This document shows positions 1 to 8,835 of a DNA stretch of 64,000 nucleotides, piece by piece (the first letter of the stretch is position 1; the number at the start of each line of letters is the position of its first letter). The notes under the pieces were generated by a model, which worked only from the letters and a program-made list of their open reading frames with translations, was not told the origin of the DNA and ran no database searches. The stretch is from Martinezella multihospitum (lineage in GTDB: Bacteria > Pseudomonadota > Alphaproteobacteria > Rhizobiales > Rhizobiaceae), in assembly GCF_900094585.1 (NCBI RefSeq), contig NZ_FMAG01000001.1:186001-250000 (forward strand). Reading direction: 5' to 3'. Made by a program: the position numbers and the translations under genes.

Positions 1-1
1 G

Positions 2-235
2 GGGGATGCCATTCATGCGATGAGCCCTGCCGGCGGACTTGGCGCCAATACCGCACTCGAAGACGCACGCATGCTGGCCCAAATCCTGGCCGAGGCCGGC
101 AGGGAGCCGAAGACGGCCTGCACGGCGCTGCTGGATTACGAGGCCGACATGCGCGAGCGGGCGGCCTGCGCCATCGACACATCGGAACGCGGTGCGGCGA
201 TGCTATTTGCTGCCGTGACCGATAAGATTGCCTGA
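2..235 (+). CDS. FAD-dependent monooxygenase, C-terminal fragment (cut by window start)
   Basis: The open frame runs in from the left edge with no start in the window. The first residues read GDAIHAMSPAGGLGANTALEDA, the second FAD-binding (GD) motif of single-component aromatic-type flavoprotein monooxygenases, in which the Asp contacts the FAD ribityl chain. About 78 residues remain, the usual tail after this motif. The stop codon overlaps the start of an AGGAGG ribosome site for the next gene, so the two are probably co-transcribed. The substrate cannot be told from this fragment. Confidence 0.85.
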   Translation, partial: GDAIHAMSPAGGLGANTALEDARMLAQILAEAGREPKTACTALLDYEADMRERAACAIDTSERGAAMLFAAVTDKIA

Positions 236-245
236 GGAGGCTGAT

Positions 246-671
246 ATGACAATCGATCCAACCGACTTCGCCTTTCACGATGTTTCCCTATGGCCGATCG
301 TGCGCCATTCCGCTGCCTCCGTGCACCCGGGCTATTCGAAACAATGGGAGCGGGAGATGGATACCCTGCTTGCCCTTTCAATGCCTTTCGTCGTGATCAT
401 GGAAGGCGACGAGCACACGGAAGAGCACGAGGATCGCAAGGCCCGCGGCATATGGCTGAAGAAGAACAAGGCGGCGCTTGCGACGGTTTGCAAGGCAGTC
501 ATCGGCATTGAGGCAAGCGCAATCAAGCGTGCCGCCATGCAGCTGCAGATGAGCCTTGCGACGAAGGCATTCGGTATAAGAATGGAAATCGTCTCTTCCC
601 GGGAGGAAGCGCAGCATCTTGCCGAGCGGATTCTGAAAGGAAAGGACACCGCCACCTCTCTCGCCTGCTAA
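246..671 (+). CDS. Conserved hypothetical protein, 141 aa
   Basis: A strong AGGAGG ribosome site at about 235-240 fixes the ATG at 246; an in-frame start at 228 would lie inside the upstream gene and lacks a site. The protein is soluble, with no signal peptide or membrane segment, and is mixed alpha/beta. It has a basic mid-part (KARGIWLKKNKAAL) and a helical end with SSREEAQHLAERIL. The shape resembles small STAS/SpoIIAA-like proteins, but this is only an impression. It follows the flavoprotein monooxygenase gene by 10 bases and is likely in its operon. No function is assigned. Confidence 0.75.
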   Translation: MTIDPTDFAFHDVSLWPIVRHSAASVHPGYSKQWEREMDTLLALSMPFVVIMEGDEHTEEHEDRKARGIWLKKNKAALATVCKAVIGIEASAIKRAAMQLQMSLATKAFGIRMEIVSSREEAQHLAERILKGKDTATSLAC

Positions 672-772
672 CCGACGCTATAGTCCGACCGTCTTCAGGA
701 CAGAAGCGAACCGGACCTGACGGGCGTAGAGCCCGTCGATCCAACATTGCGGATGTGGGGCGGCCACAGCCC

Positions 773-1813
773 TCAGGATGCGGATCGGCGCAGAAGCGCA
801 GTCTCCTTCCAGCCAAGCTCCGGAGCGATCAGCGTCACGAAGTCATGGATGATCTGGCGATATTCCTCATCATGAAATTCGTAGGGCAGCTCCAGCCGGA
901 ATTCGCTGACATGGGGCAGGATCGGATCTTTGCGCAGGCGCTCCAGTATCTCATCCGACGAGCCGACGATATCGCGGGCGAAAAGCGTGCGCCGTTCGCC
1001 CTGCGGCGAAAGCGTGCGCTCGTAGCGGCCGGCGGCATAGTCTGTATAGCGTTTGCGGGTGATCGCATCGGCGCTGTCGAAGGGTACGATGACCCGGCCG
1101 AGCGCCACCCGCCTCGTGTCACCGCCGGAAGCGCGATAGGTTTCCAGCTGGCGCGATTGCGCGACGAAGAAATCGTCTGTCTGCTCGCCCGTCGTGACAT
1201 TGCCGATCAAGAGATTGAAGCCATTGCGGCCGGCCCATTCGGCCGAGCGCAGCGAACCGCCGCCATACCAGATGCGATCGATCAGACCCTTCGCATAGGG
1301 CTGAAGCCGCGGACGCTGCGGACCGAATGGCGTCTTGATCACCGTCTCCTGATTACCGAGATAGGCGCCCCTCAGATTGTCGGCAAAGCGCAGCACCCTT
1401 TGATGGGAGAAATCGTGGCTCTCCCAATCGCCATCGAAAGCAAGCGGCCCGATCAGATCCGCATGCAGCGGCCGACCAGCGCTCAGACCGATATTCAAGC
1501 GTCCGCGCGAGAGCACATCCACGGTCGCCAGATCCTCGGCAAGCCGATACGGGCTTTCGTAGCCGATGGGTATGACGGCGGTGCCAAGCTCGATGTGGCG
1601 CGTGCGCTGCGTTGCAGCCGCCAGAAAGGCACTCGCCGAGGAAATGCCGGGCTCCAAATGCCGCTGGCGAACCCAGGCGCTGTTGAAACCCCTCCCTTCC
1701 CCGTATTCAAGCAATTGCAGGGTCTGTTCCAGGCCGGCGAGCGGGTCCTCGTCCGGGTAGTTTCCTGGCGTCAGGAAGCCGATATGGCTGATCGATGCGG
1801 CATGGCTGCTCAT
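773..1813 (-). CDS. LLM-class FMN-dependent monooxygenase, last gene of the S-cysteine salvage operon
   Basis: 346 aa, the usual length of the bacterial luciferase-like (LLM) TIM-barrel family. The N-terminus ISHIGFLTPGNYPDEDP is a typical first strand, followed by the family pattern RHIELGTAVIPIGYESPYRLAEDLATVDVLSRGRLNIGLSAG, which forms the FMN phosphate and barrel region. These enzymes use reduced FMN and oxygen to oxidise or cleave C-S, C-N or related bonds. It lies 12 bases behind a binding-protein gene, so it is the distal gene of the operon running down from 9828. The substrate is inferred from context to be a sulfur compound; no flavin reductase gene is near. Confidence 0.88.
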   Translation of the reverse strand: MSSHAASISHIGFLTPGNYPDEDPLAGLEQTLQLLEYGEGRGFNSAWVRQRHLEPGISSASAFLAAATQRTRHIELGTAVIPIGYESPYRLAEDLATVDVLSRGRLNIGLSAGRPLHADLIGPLAFDGDWESHDFSHQRVLRFADNLRGAYLGNQETVIKTPFGPQRPRLQPYAKGLIDRIWYGGGSLRSAEWAGRNGFNLLIGNVTTGEQTDDFFVAQSRQLETYRASGGDTRRVALGRVIVPFDSADAITRKRYTDYAAGRYERTLSPQGERRTLFARDIVGSSDEILERLRKDPILPHVSEFRLELPYEFHDEEYRQIIHDFVTLIAPELGWKETALLRRSAS

Positions 1814-1825
1814 TCAGCTGTCTCC

Positions 1826-2764
1826 TCAAAATTTCGGCAGGCCCGGCGGATTGGTTTCCGACTTCGGCAAGGCTTCTTCGGCAAGATGCCAATGGTCGAG
1901 GATCCTGGCGTAGGTGCCATCCTTGATCAGTCCGTTTGTTGCGATGGTGAGCGCCGCTGCGAGACCGCTGCCCTTGCGTGTGGTGATCGCGACATCCGAG
2001 CGATCCGGCCAACCGGCGCTCAGCGTACCCACGCGCTTGATGTTCTTGTCACGAGCGGCGATGTAGACGAGCTGGGCGTGCGGCTGTACGATGACATCGG
2101 CGCGATCCGACTGGAGAGCCAGGAGGCTTGCCGCATCATCATCGTAATATTGCAGCTCGATCGGCTTCAGGCCGGCTTTGACATCCTCGTCGCTCCATTT
2201 CAGCAGGATGCGCTCCTGATTGGTACCGGCGCCGACGATGATGCGCAGGCCGGCGGCATCCTTCGGCTCCTTGATCGACACGATCTTGCTGTCGGTCTTG
2301 ACGAAGAAACCGTGCAGGCCCTGTCGATAGGTGGAGAAATCGAACTTCTCCTTGCGCTGCTCGGTGACGCCGACATTGGAGATGACGGCATCATATTTGC
2401 CCGAGGTCAGCCCGAGCGGCCAGTCGATCCAGGCGACCGGGACAAGCTCGAGCTTCAGGCCGAGCGCATCGGCAACGGCATTGGCATAATCTGGATCGGC
2501 GCCGACGACAGTCTTGGCGTCCGTCGCATAGGTCGCAAGCGGCGGACCGCCTGGCGCGACCGCCACGGTGAATGTGCCTGGTGTGACGAACTTGAAATCC
2601 TTCGGAATAGCGGCGAGCGCCGTTTCGTCTCGCGCCGCGTGGATGCGTCCGGGCTGCTCCGGGCTCAGATCGAAATCTTCGGCGGCCATGGCCGGAGCAA
2701 GACCGGTCAAGGCAATAGCCGCTGCGGCAGCAAGCGCAGTTCTGAAAATAGTGCGGATGGTCAC
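1826..2764 (-). CDS. Amino-acid ABC transporter substrate-binding protein (family 3), second copy
   Basis: Periplasmic binding protein of the polar-amino-acid family, 312 aa from a GTG start at 2764 with GGAG and AGG upstream. That start gives a clean Sec signal peptide (TIRTIFRTALAAAAAIALTGLAPAMA then AED). The SBP-3 core is visible in GKYDAVISNVGVTEQRKEKFDFSTYR. It is a close paralogue of the product of the next gene upstream, sharing the N-terminal FDLSPEQ/FNLSPDT motif and the GAGTNQE block, so the pair arose by tandem duplication. It probably delivers a cysteine-like or S-substituted amino acid to the fused permease-ATPase of the same operon. Confidence 0.88.
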   Translation of the reverse strand: MTIRTIFRTALAAAAAIALTGLAPAMAAEDFDLSPEQPGRIHAARDETALAAIPKDFKFVTPGTFTVAVAPGGPPLATYATDAKTVVGADPDYANAVADALGLKLELVPVAWIDWPLGLTSGKYDAVISNVGVTEQRKEKFDFSTYRQGLHGFFVKTDSKIVSIKEPKDAAGLRIIVGAGTNQERILLKWSDEDVKAGLKPIELQYYDDDAASLLALQSDRADVIVQPHAQLVYIAARDKNIKRVGTLSAGWPDRSDVAITTRKGSGLAAALTIATNGLIKDGTYARILDHWHLAEEALPKSETNPPGLPKF

Positions 2765-2796
2765 GGAACCTGTATCTCCATTTGAGATGGATGGGA

Positions 2797-2831
2797 GCGG
2801 ACCGGCGTGAGCCCCACTGACGCCGGTCCGC
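2797..2831. terminator. Intercistronic stem-loop between the two binding-protein genes
   Basis: A perfect 12-bp inverted repeat (GCGGACCGGCGT and its complement) has an 11-base loop, just behind the stop of the upstream binding-protein gene. There is no U-run, so it looks more like a 3'-protecting or partially terminating hairpin than a full terminator. Confidence 0.7.
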
Positions 2832-2841
2832 CCGACCAACC

Positions 2842-3786
2842 TTACGAACCGCTCTTCGGCAGGCCCGCAGGGTTGGTCTTGGATTGATCGATCCCTTCGG
2901 CAGTCAGGCTCCAGCGCTTCAGCACTTCGCCATACTTGCCGTTCTTGATCAGATCGTTGAGCGCAAGGGTAACGGCATCGGCAAGGCCGGCGCCCTTCTT
3001 CGTCGTCACCGCGATTTCGGCCGTCAGCGGCCAGCCGCCGGAAACGATGCCGACGAGCTTTCTGGTGCCGTTGATGGAGGCGTTATAGGCCTGCGTCGCA
3101 TTCGGATTGAATTCGACATCGGCGCGACCGGACTGCAGCGCGAGATCGGCGGCGGCGCGGTCGTCGTAATATTGAACCTCGATCGGCTTCAGGCCTGCCG
3201 CGACATTCTGACGATCCCATTCGAGGATGATCTTCTCCTGGTTGGTACCGGCGCCAGTGATCACCTTGAGACCCGCGACATCCTTCGGCTCCTTGATCGA
3301 GGTGATCTTGCTATCGGCCTTCACGTAGAAGCCGAGCACATCCTTGCGATAGGTGGAGAAATCGAACTTCTCCTTGCGCTCTTCGGTGACCGTTACGTTG
3401 GAAATGACTGCATCGTACTTGCCGGAGGAAACGCCAAGCGGCCAATCCTCCCAGGCAACGGGCACCAGCTCCAGCTGAAGGCCGAGGGAATCCGCAAGCA
3501 GCTGCGCGATATCCGGATCGCCACCCACGACGGTCTTGGCATCGGTCGCATAGGTCGCGATCGGCGGATCCCAAGGGCTGATCGCGACAGTGAACTTGCC
3601 GGGATTGACGAATTTGAAGTTCGGCACGATCGCCTTGACCGCCACCTCATCCTTTTCCGCCCTGATGCGATTGGAGGTATCCGGGCTCAGATTGAACTTT
3701 TCGGCCGCAATCGCGGGTGTCCAGCTCATCGCTACCGCCGTCAGAACGCCGGCAACGACATACTTTGCTCTCTCCATGAATGTCAT
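2842..3786 (-). CDS. Amino-acid ABC transporter substrate-binding protein (family 3), first copy
   Basis: 314 aa from the ATG at 3786, chosen because GGAG lies 7 bases upstream; a further ATG follows four codons in. A Sec signal peptide (YVVAGVLTAVAMSWTPAIAA) is followed by an SBP-3 domain with the block GKYDAVISNVTVTEERKEKFDFSTYR. It is the partner copy of the gene at 1826-2764. Both follow the permease-ATPase gene on the same strand. The Bacillus tcyJK genes are also a binding-protein pair in an S-cysteine operon, which supports a cystine or S-substituted-cysteine ligand; the ligand is inferred, not shown. Confidence 0.88.
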   Translation of the reverse strand: MTFMERAKYVVAGVLTAVAMSWTPAIAAEKFNLSPDTSNRIRAEKDEVAVKAIVPNFKFVNPGKFTVAISPWDPPIATYATDAKTVVGGDPDIAQLLADSLGLQLELVPVAWEDWPLGVSSGKYDAVISNVTVTEERKEKFDFSTYRKDVLGFYVKADSKITSIKEPKDVAGLKVITGAGTNQEKIILEWDRQNVAAGLKPIEVQYYDDRAAADLALQSGRADVEFNPNATQAYNASINGTRKLVGIVSGGWPLTAEIAVTTKKGAGLADAVTLALNDLIKNGKYGEVLKRWSLTAEGIDQSKTNPAGLPKSGS

Positions 3787-3878
3787 TTCCCTACTCCGTT
3801 TCAATTATAAGTTGTTCGTATTGTTGTGATGATCCGGACGCCTGCTGCATCACGGCGTCGAATGCCTGCCTGCGACTG

Positions 3879-5660
3879 CTAGAGAACCTTGGCGAGGAAA
3901 GCGCGGGTACGCGGATGTCTCGCATCACTGAGAATCTGCGGTGGGCCGACTTCGATAACGTGGCCGCCCTCCATGAAGACGATGCTATCGGCGACCTCGC
4001 GGGCAAAGCCGATCTCGTGGGTGACGATGACGAGCGTCGTGCCGGTGCGGGCAAGCTCCTTGATCACATCGAGCACTTCGCCAACGAGCTCAGGATCGAG
4101 TGCGGAGGTCGGCTCGTCGAAGAGAAGGACCTTCGGCCGCAGTGCCAAAGCGCGAGCGATGGCGACGCGCTGCTGCTGGCCACCGGAGAGCTGGCGGGGA
4201 TAGGCATCGATCTTGTCGCTGAGACCGACACGGGCGAGCAATTCCCTGGCGAAGGCGATAGCTTCATCCCGATCCAATCCCCGCACCTGTATCGGCGCCT
4301 CGATAATGTTTTCCAAAACAGTGAGATGCGGAAACAAGTTAAAGTTCTGGAAGACCATACCGATGTCAGTTCGGCGCTTCAGAATATCCTTCTCCTTGAG
4401 TTCATAGAGCACGTCGCCCTTCTGCGCGTAGCCGACAAGCTCACCGTCCACTGAGATGAAGCCGCTGTCGACGCGCTCGAGATGATTGATGGCGCGCAGC
4501 AGCGTCGATTTCCCCGAGCCCGACGGGCCAATAATGGCCGTGACGCTGCCGGCGGGCAGGTTAAGCTCGACATCGTCCAGGACCTTCAGCGTGCCGAAGC
4601 TCTTCGAAATGCCATGGATGCGCACAGCACCGCCCTTGGCACGAAGATCCGTCACACTGCGAAAAGCGGCGAGTGCCCCGGCGTCCGACCTGGTGTCAGC
4701 CGTGGCGGCAGGCAGCGGCCGCTGGAGGCGTTGAAAGAATGCCTGGAACGGCAAGGGTGTCGGATTGCGCACCGCGCCTTTGGAGAAATAACGCTCGATA
4801 TAGTGCTGCGCGATCGACAGCACCGTCATGATGACGAGATACCAGACCGTCGCAACCATCAGCAGCGGAATGACTTCCAGATTGCGGCGATAGATGACCT
4901 GCACCGTGTAGAACAGCTCCGGCAGCGCGAGAACGTAGACCATGGACGTGCTCTTGGCGAGGCCGATGATCTCGTTGAAACCCGTGGGGAGGATGGAGCG
5001 CATCGCCTGCGGCAGGACGATGCGGAACGCCTGACGGCGGCGAGACAGGCCGAGAGAAGCGGCCGCTTCCAGCTGACCTTGATCGACCGACAGAATGCCG
5101 CCGCGCACGATTTCGGCAAAGAAAGCGGACTGGTTCAGCGTCAGACCGAGAAAGGCCGCAGCAAACGGCGTGAGCAGCTGCGTGGTCGGATAATCGAACA
5201 GCACCTTGTCGGTGAACGGAACTCCGATGCTAATAGTTTCATAGAGATAGCCGAGATTGTTGAGAACCAGCAGCAGCACGATCATCGGGATCGAACGCAG
5301 CAGCCAGATATAACCCCAGGAGAGGCTTGCCAGCAACGGCGACTTCGATACGCGCGCCAGCGCCAATGCCGTTCCGAGAATGGAGCCCGACACCGCCGCA
5401 AGTGCCGTCAGAAGCAACGTCCTGCCAAGGCCAACCAGCACCGGCTCCGCAAAGAACCACTCGGCGAAGACACCCCAGCCCCATCTCGGATTGGTGAAGG
5501 TGGAATAGAGGGCGACCGCTATGACGAGCGCGGCAAAGATCGTGCCGGCCGCGCGTCCGGGATGTCTTGCCGGCACGATGCGATAGCGCGAATAGTCTGT
5601 GTTCGTCTCGGCGACTCCAGTGCCTCGATCGACACCCGCAAAATCCGTCGTCAGCGCCAT
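3879..5660 (-). CDS. Fused amino-acid ABC transporter permease and ATP-binding protein
   Basis: 593 aa joining two subunits that are usually separate. Residues about 40-290 form a HisM/GlnP-type permease with several hydrophobic segments and an EAA loop near 183-215 ([22 protein letters not shown]). After a linker, residues about 345-593 form the ATPase: Walker [10 protein letters not shown] at 378-386, signature LSGGQQQR, Walker [14 protein letters not shown] and a switch His in VTHE. Dimerisation of the fusion would supply both permease and both ATPase halves of an importer. It serves the two binding proteins encoded downstream. The frame is continuous, so the fusion is not an artefact of a lost stop. 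Confidence 0.93.
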   Translation of the reverse strand: MALTTDFAGVDRGTGVAETNTDYSRYRIVPARHPGRAAGTIFAALVIAVALYSTFTNPRWGWGVFAEWFFAEPVLVGLGRTLLLTALAAVSGSILGTALALARVSKSPLLASLSWGYIWLLRSIPMIVLLLVLNNLGYLYETISIGVPFTDKVLFDYPTTQLLTPFAAAFLGLTLNQSAFFAEIVRGGILSVDQGQLEAAASLGLSRRRQAFRIVLPQAMRSILPTGFNEIIGLAKSTSMVYVLALPELFYTVQVIYRRNLEVIPLLMVATVWYLVIMTVLSIAQHYIERYFSKGAVRNPTPLPFQAFFQRLQRPLPAATADTRSDAGALAAFRSVTDLRAKGGAVRIHGISKSFGTLKVLDDVELNLPAGSVTAIIGPSGSGKSTLLRAINHLERVDSGFISVDGELVGYAQKGDVLYELKEKDILKRRTDIGMVFQNFNLFPHLTVLENIIEAPIQVRGLDRDEAIAFARELLARVGLSDKIDAYPRQLSGGQQQRVAIARALALRPKVLLFDEPTSALDPELVGEVLDVIKELARTGTTLVIVTHEIGFAREVADSIVFMEGGHVIEVGPPQILSDARHPRTRAFLAKVL

Positions 5661-5700
5661 GATGCTTACCCCTTATGATTGTGATTGATCCGGCTCGCCC

Positions 5701-6261
5701 TTACCTGCCGGCGGCGACCAGACGTTGCCGGGAACCCGAGAGGTCAGCGACATCGTGCAGAGCCAGATGACTGACATCTTTCTCGAAAGGCAGGATCTTG
5801 TGGACCTCCGGATCGACCGAGGTATCGAAGAGCGCCGTATAGCCATTGCTGAGATAAAGACCCACGGCCTCGGGTTGGCGAAAACCGGTCGTCAGATAGA
5901 TGCGGTGGTAACCTTGCCGCACGGCCTGCGCTTCCAGTTCGACGAGTACCGCACGCGCCAGCCCCTGGCGTCGCAGATCATGCCGTGTCCAGATGCGTTT
6001 GAACTCGGCGGTCCGATCGTCGTAATGCTTGAACGCACCGCCGCCGATCGCCTCGCCATCACGCAACAGGAGCAGGAAGTTGCCGTGCGGCGGCGCAAAG
6101 GCCTCCGGCGGATAGCGATTGAGTTCCGCCGCGGCCCCTTCGGCACTGAAATAGTTGCCGTAGCGGCTGTCGTACTCATGGATCAGCTCGTCGATCAACG
6201 GCTTGGCGCGCGGGTCCAATGTGGTCGTATAAAGAAACGTGTCGCTCATGTCGTTCGTCAC
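5701..6261 (-). CDS. GNAT-family N-acetyltransferase (SnaA-like role)
   Basis: Acetyl-CoA-dependent N-acetyltransferase of about 186 aa. The GNAT core is seen as the acceptor-side block AIGGGAFKHYDDRTAEFKRIW, the acetyl-CoA pyrophosphate loop RRQGLARAVLVELEA and the C-terminal AVGLYLSNGYTALF. A GTG at 6261 overlaps the upstream stop (GTGA); an ATG at 6249 is an alternative. It sits next to an M20 deacylase gene and an NtaA-type monooxygenase gene, as in Bacillus operons where an acetyltransferase blocks the amino group of S-modified cysteines before cleavage. That role here is inference. Confidence 0.85.
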   Translation of the reverse strand: MTNDMSDTFLYTTTLDPRAKPLIDELIHEYDSRYGNYFSAEGAAAELNRYPPEAFAPPHGNFLLLLRDGEAIGGGAFKHYDDRTAEFKRIWTRHDLRRQGLARAVLVELEAQAVRQGYHRIYLTTGFRQPEAVGLYLSNGYTALFDTSVDPEVHKILPFEKDVSHLALHDVADLSGSRQRLVAAGR

Positions 6262-7457
6262 CCGTTGTCATTCGCGAGGAAAGCTTCGGCGAGCCGCACC
6301 CAGTAGCGGGCTGCCGGCGCGATGATGGCGTCGTTGAAATCGTAGCGGGCGCTATGCAGCGGCGCGCTGTCGCCATTGCCGACGAAGAGGTAGCTCCCGG
6401 GCTTGGCCTGCAGCAGGAACGCAAAGTCTTCGCTCGCCGTCCGCGGCCGGAAATCCGCCTCGACGGCAGCACCTCCAAGCGCCTGCAAGGCAACATTGCG
6501 GGCGAATTCTGTTTCCTCGGCATGATTGACGAGCGCGGGAAAACCGAGACGGTAATCGACTTCAGCCACAGCACCGAAGCTTTCCGCCTGCGCGCGCGCC
6601 AGTGCGGGAATTCGCTCCTGCAACCTGGCACGGACGGTCTCATTGTAGGCACGCATGGTCAGCTTCATCTCCACGCTTTCCGGGATGACATTCGAAGCCG
6701 AACCTGCATGAATGGAGCCGACCGTCGCGACTGCCATCTCCTGAGGGTCGATATTGCGCGAGACGACGCTTTGCAGGGCCGTGATGAATGAGGCCGAAGC
6801 CAGCACCGGATCGACCGCACGATGCGGCTCGGCACCGTGCCCGCCCTTTCCGACGATCTTGATGACCGCCTTGTCGACCGAGGCCATCGCCGGGCCGGCA
6901 ACAAAGCCGAACTGCCCCGTCGGGACATCAGGCCAATTGTGCAGGCCGAAGACGGCATCGACCGGAAAGCGATCGAAAAGCCCTTCCGACAGCATCTTGC
7001 GTGCACCCGCGCCAATCTCCTCGGCTGGCTGGAATATCAACCGCAAGGTGCCACTGAAATTGCCGCTTTCGGCGAGATAACGGGCGGCAGCCAGCAGGAT
7101 CGATGTATGTCCGTCGTGACCGCAGGCATGCATGACGCCGGGATTGGCACTCTGATACTCGAGACCGGACGCCTCCTCGATCGGCAAGGCATCCATGTCG
7201 GCGCGGATTCCGATACTGCGGTTGCCATTGCCCCGCCTCAGGGTCGCGACCACGCCGGTACCGGCGATACCTGTTGCGACGTCGTAGCCCCATTCCACAA
7301 GCAACGAGGCCACCTTCTTGGCGGTGCGATGCTCTTGAAAGGCGAGTTCGGGATATTGATGCAGATCATGCCTGAGCGCGATGATCTCATCGAGATAGGC
7401 GGCGATCCCTGTCTCGATTTGATCTGCGACTGAAGGGGTCTTGATGATGGCGTTCAT
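6258..7457 (-). CDS. M20-family amidohydrolase / N-acyl-amino-acid deacylase (SndA/YxeP-like)
   Basis: 399 aa, typical of the M20D hippurate-hydrolase group. The metal site is visible in the HACGHDGH motif (H110 to H117), with a later PAEE motif carrying the catalytic Glu pair. LRHDLHQYPELAFQE marks the N-terminus, and a GGHGAEPHRAVDP block belongs to the dimerisation lid. Such enzymes remove acetyl or other acyl groups from amino acids. Lying between the acetyltransferase and the NtaA-type monooxygenase genes, it is the best candidate for freeing cysteine from N-acetylcysteine at the end of the pathway. Cytoplasmic, no signal peptide. Confidence 0.92.
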   Translation of the reverse strand: MNAIIKTPSVADQIETGIAAYLDEIIALRHDLHQYPELAFQEHRTAKKVASLLVEWGYDVATGIAGTGVVATLRRGNGNRSIGIRADMDALPIEEASGLEYQSANPGVMHACGHDGHTSILLAAARYLAESGNFSGTLRLIFQPAEEIGAGARKMLSEGLFDRFPVDAVFGLHNWPDVPTGQFGFVAGPAMASVDKAVIKIVGKGGHGAEPHRAVDPVLASASFITALQSVVSRNIDPQEMAVATVGSIHAGSASNVIPESVEMKLTMRAYNETVRARLQERIPALARAQAESFGAVAEVDYRLGFPALVNHAEETEFARNVALQALGGAAVEADFRPRTASEDFAFLLQAKPGSYLFVGNGDSAPLHSARYDFNDAIIAPAARYWVRLAEAFLANDNG

Positions 7458-7472
7458 GGTGATCGTCCTGGC

Positions 7473-8813
7473 TCAAGCGCCGATGGCCCTTGCGGGCTCG
7501 ATGTCTGCGGCATAGCGGCTTTCGCGGAACGGCAGGCCAAGGTGATCGCGCAACGTCTCGCCTTTCAAAGTGGGATCGAAATAGCCCCGCTCGGTCAGGA
7601 TCGGCAGGACATGCCTGGAGAAGTCGTCGAAGCCTTCGCCGATCACCGGAAAGCCGAGAATGAAGCCGTCAGCGCCCTCTTCGTCCACCCAGCGGATGAT
7701 TTCATTGGCAATGTGCCCGGCCGTGCCGATGAAGGAGGTGCGCGGCGTGGCAGCATCGAGCGCGACTTCGCGCAAGGTCAGCCCCTTCTCACGCGCGGTC
7801 TTCTTGATGCGGTCGGTCGTGGCGCGGAAGTTGTTGCGGCCGATGTCACCCAGATCGGGGAATGGCTCATCCAGCGGATAGACGCTGAAGTCGTGATGAT
7901 CGAAGAAGCGGCCGAGATAGACGAGCGCTTCCTCGATTGTGACGAGGTTGCGGATCGCCCGGTACTTGGCATCAGCCTCCTCCTGCGTCGCGCCGACGAT
8001 CGGGCCGATACCGGGAAAGATGCCGACATCGGCGGCACTGCGGCCATGCGCGATCGCGCTCTGCTTCACCTGCTTGTAGAAGGTCTTCGCATCTTCCAGC
8101 GGCCCGCCATTGGTAAAGACCGCATCGGCGTGCTTGCCGGCGAGCCGGATGCCGGAATCGGAAGCACCGGCCTGGAACACCACCGGCTGGCCCTGTCTGG
8201 AGCGGCCGATATTGAGGGGGCCTTCGATGCGGAAGAACCGACCCTTGTGGTTCAGGCGATGCAGCTTGGATTTGTCGGCATAAATGCCGGTCTCGCGGTC
8301 GCGCACGAAAGCATCGTCGTCCCAGGAATCCCACAAACCCTTGATCGCATCGAGATATTCGTCGGCGATCTCGTAGCGCAGCTCGTGTTCCGGATGTTCG
8401 CGGCTATAGTTGCGGCCGGAGCCTTCGAGCGGCGACGTCACTGCATTCCAGCCGGCACGGCCGCCACTGATGAGATCGAGCGAGGCGAACTGCCGGGCGA
8501 TGGTGAAGGGATCGCTATAAGAGGTCGAGACCGTGCCCACGAGGCCAAGCTTCGTTGTGAAGGCGGCAAGCGCGGACAGAATGGTCAGCGGCTCGAAGCG
8601 ATTGAGGAAATGCGGGATCGATTGCTCGTTGATATAAAGTCCGTCCGCGACGAAGGCGAAGGCGATGCCGGCCTCTTCGGCCTTGCGGGCCGTCTTGACG
8701 AAGAAGTTCAGATTGGTGCTGGCGTCGGCCGGGACGCTCGGATGCTTCCAGGCATTCATGTGGCCGCCGGGGCCTTGCAGCATGATACCGAAGGTGACGT
8801 GTTTTTGAGCCAT
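7473..8813 (-). CDS. NtaA/SnaA/DszA-family FMN-dependent monooxygenase (YxeK/CmoJ-like)
   Basis: 446 aa from the ATG at 8813, which has AGGAGG 6 bases upstream; an earlier in-frame start has no such site. The NtaA-type signature is seen: FGIMLQGPGGHMNAWKHP, TVSTSYSDPFTIARQFASLD, GRAGWNAVTS and QPVVFQAGASDSG. Members are two-component monooxygenases fed with FMNH2 by a separate reductase and split C-S or C-N bonds (DszA, EmoA, NtaA). Bacillus YxeK of the same family cleaves N-acetyl-S-(2-succino)cysteine. The neighbouring genes repeat that set, so oxidative cleavage of an N-acetylated S-alkylcysteine is the likely reaction. Confidence 0.92.
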   Translation of the reverse strand: MAQKHVTFGIMLQGPGGHMNAWKHPSVPADASTNLNFFVKTARKAEEAGIAFAFVADGLYINEQSIPHFLNRFEPLTILSALAAFTTKLGLVGTVSTSYSDPFTIARQFASLDLISGGRAGWNAVTSPLEGSGRNYSREHPEHELRYEIADEYLDAIKGLWDSWDDDAFVRDRETGIYADKSKLHRLNHKGRFFRIEGPLNIGRSRQGQPVVFQAGASDSGIRLAGKHADAVFTNGGPLEDAKTFYKQVKQSAIAHGRSAADVGIFPGIGPIVGATQEEADAKYRAIRNLVTIEEALVYLGRFFDHHDFSVYPLDEPFPDLGDIGRNNFRATTDRIKKTAREKGLTLREVALDAATPRTSFIGTAGHIANEIIRWVDEEGADGFILGFPVIGEGFDDFSRHVLPILTERGYFDPTLKGETLRDHLGLPFRESRYAADIEPARAIGA

Positions 8814-8835
8814 GATGATCCTCCTGGGATAGCGT

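Noticed and set aside
755..2785. 676-codon open frame on the plus strand
   Set aside because: It lies antisense to the LLM gene and a binding-protein gene, both with clear family motifs. Its translation shows no motif and arises from GC-rich codon bias.
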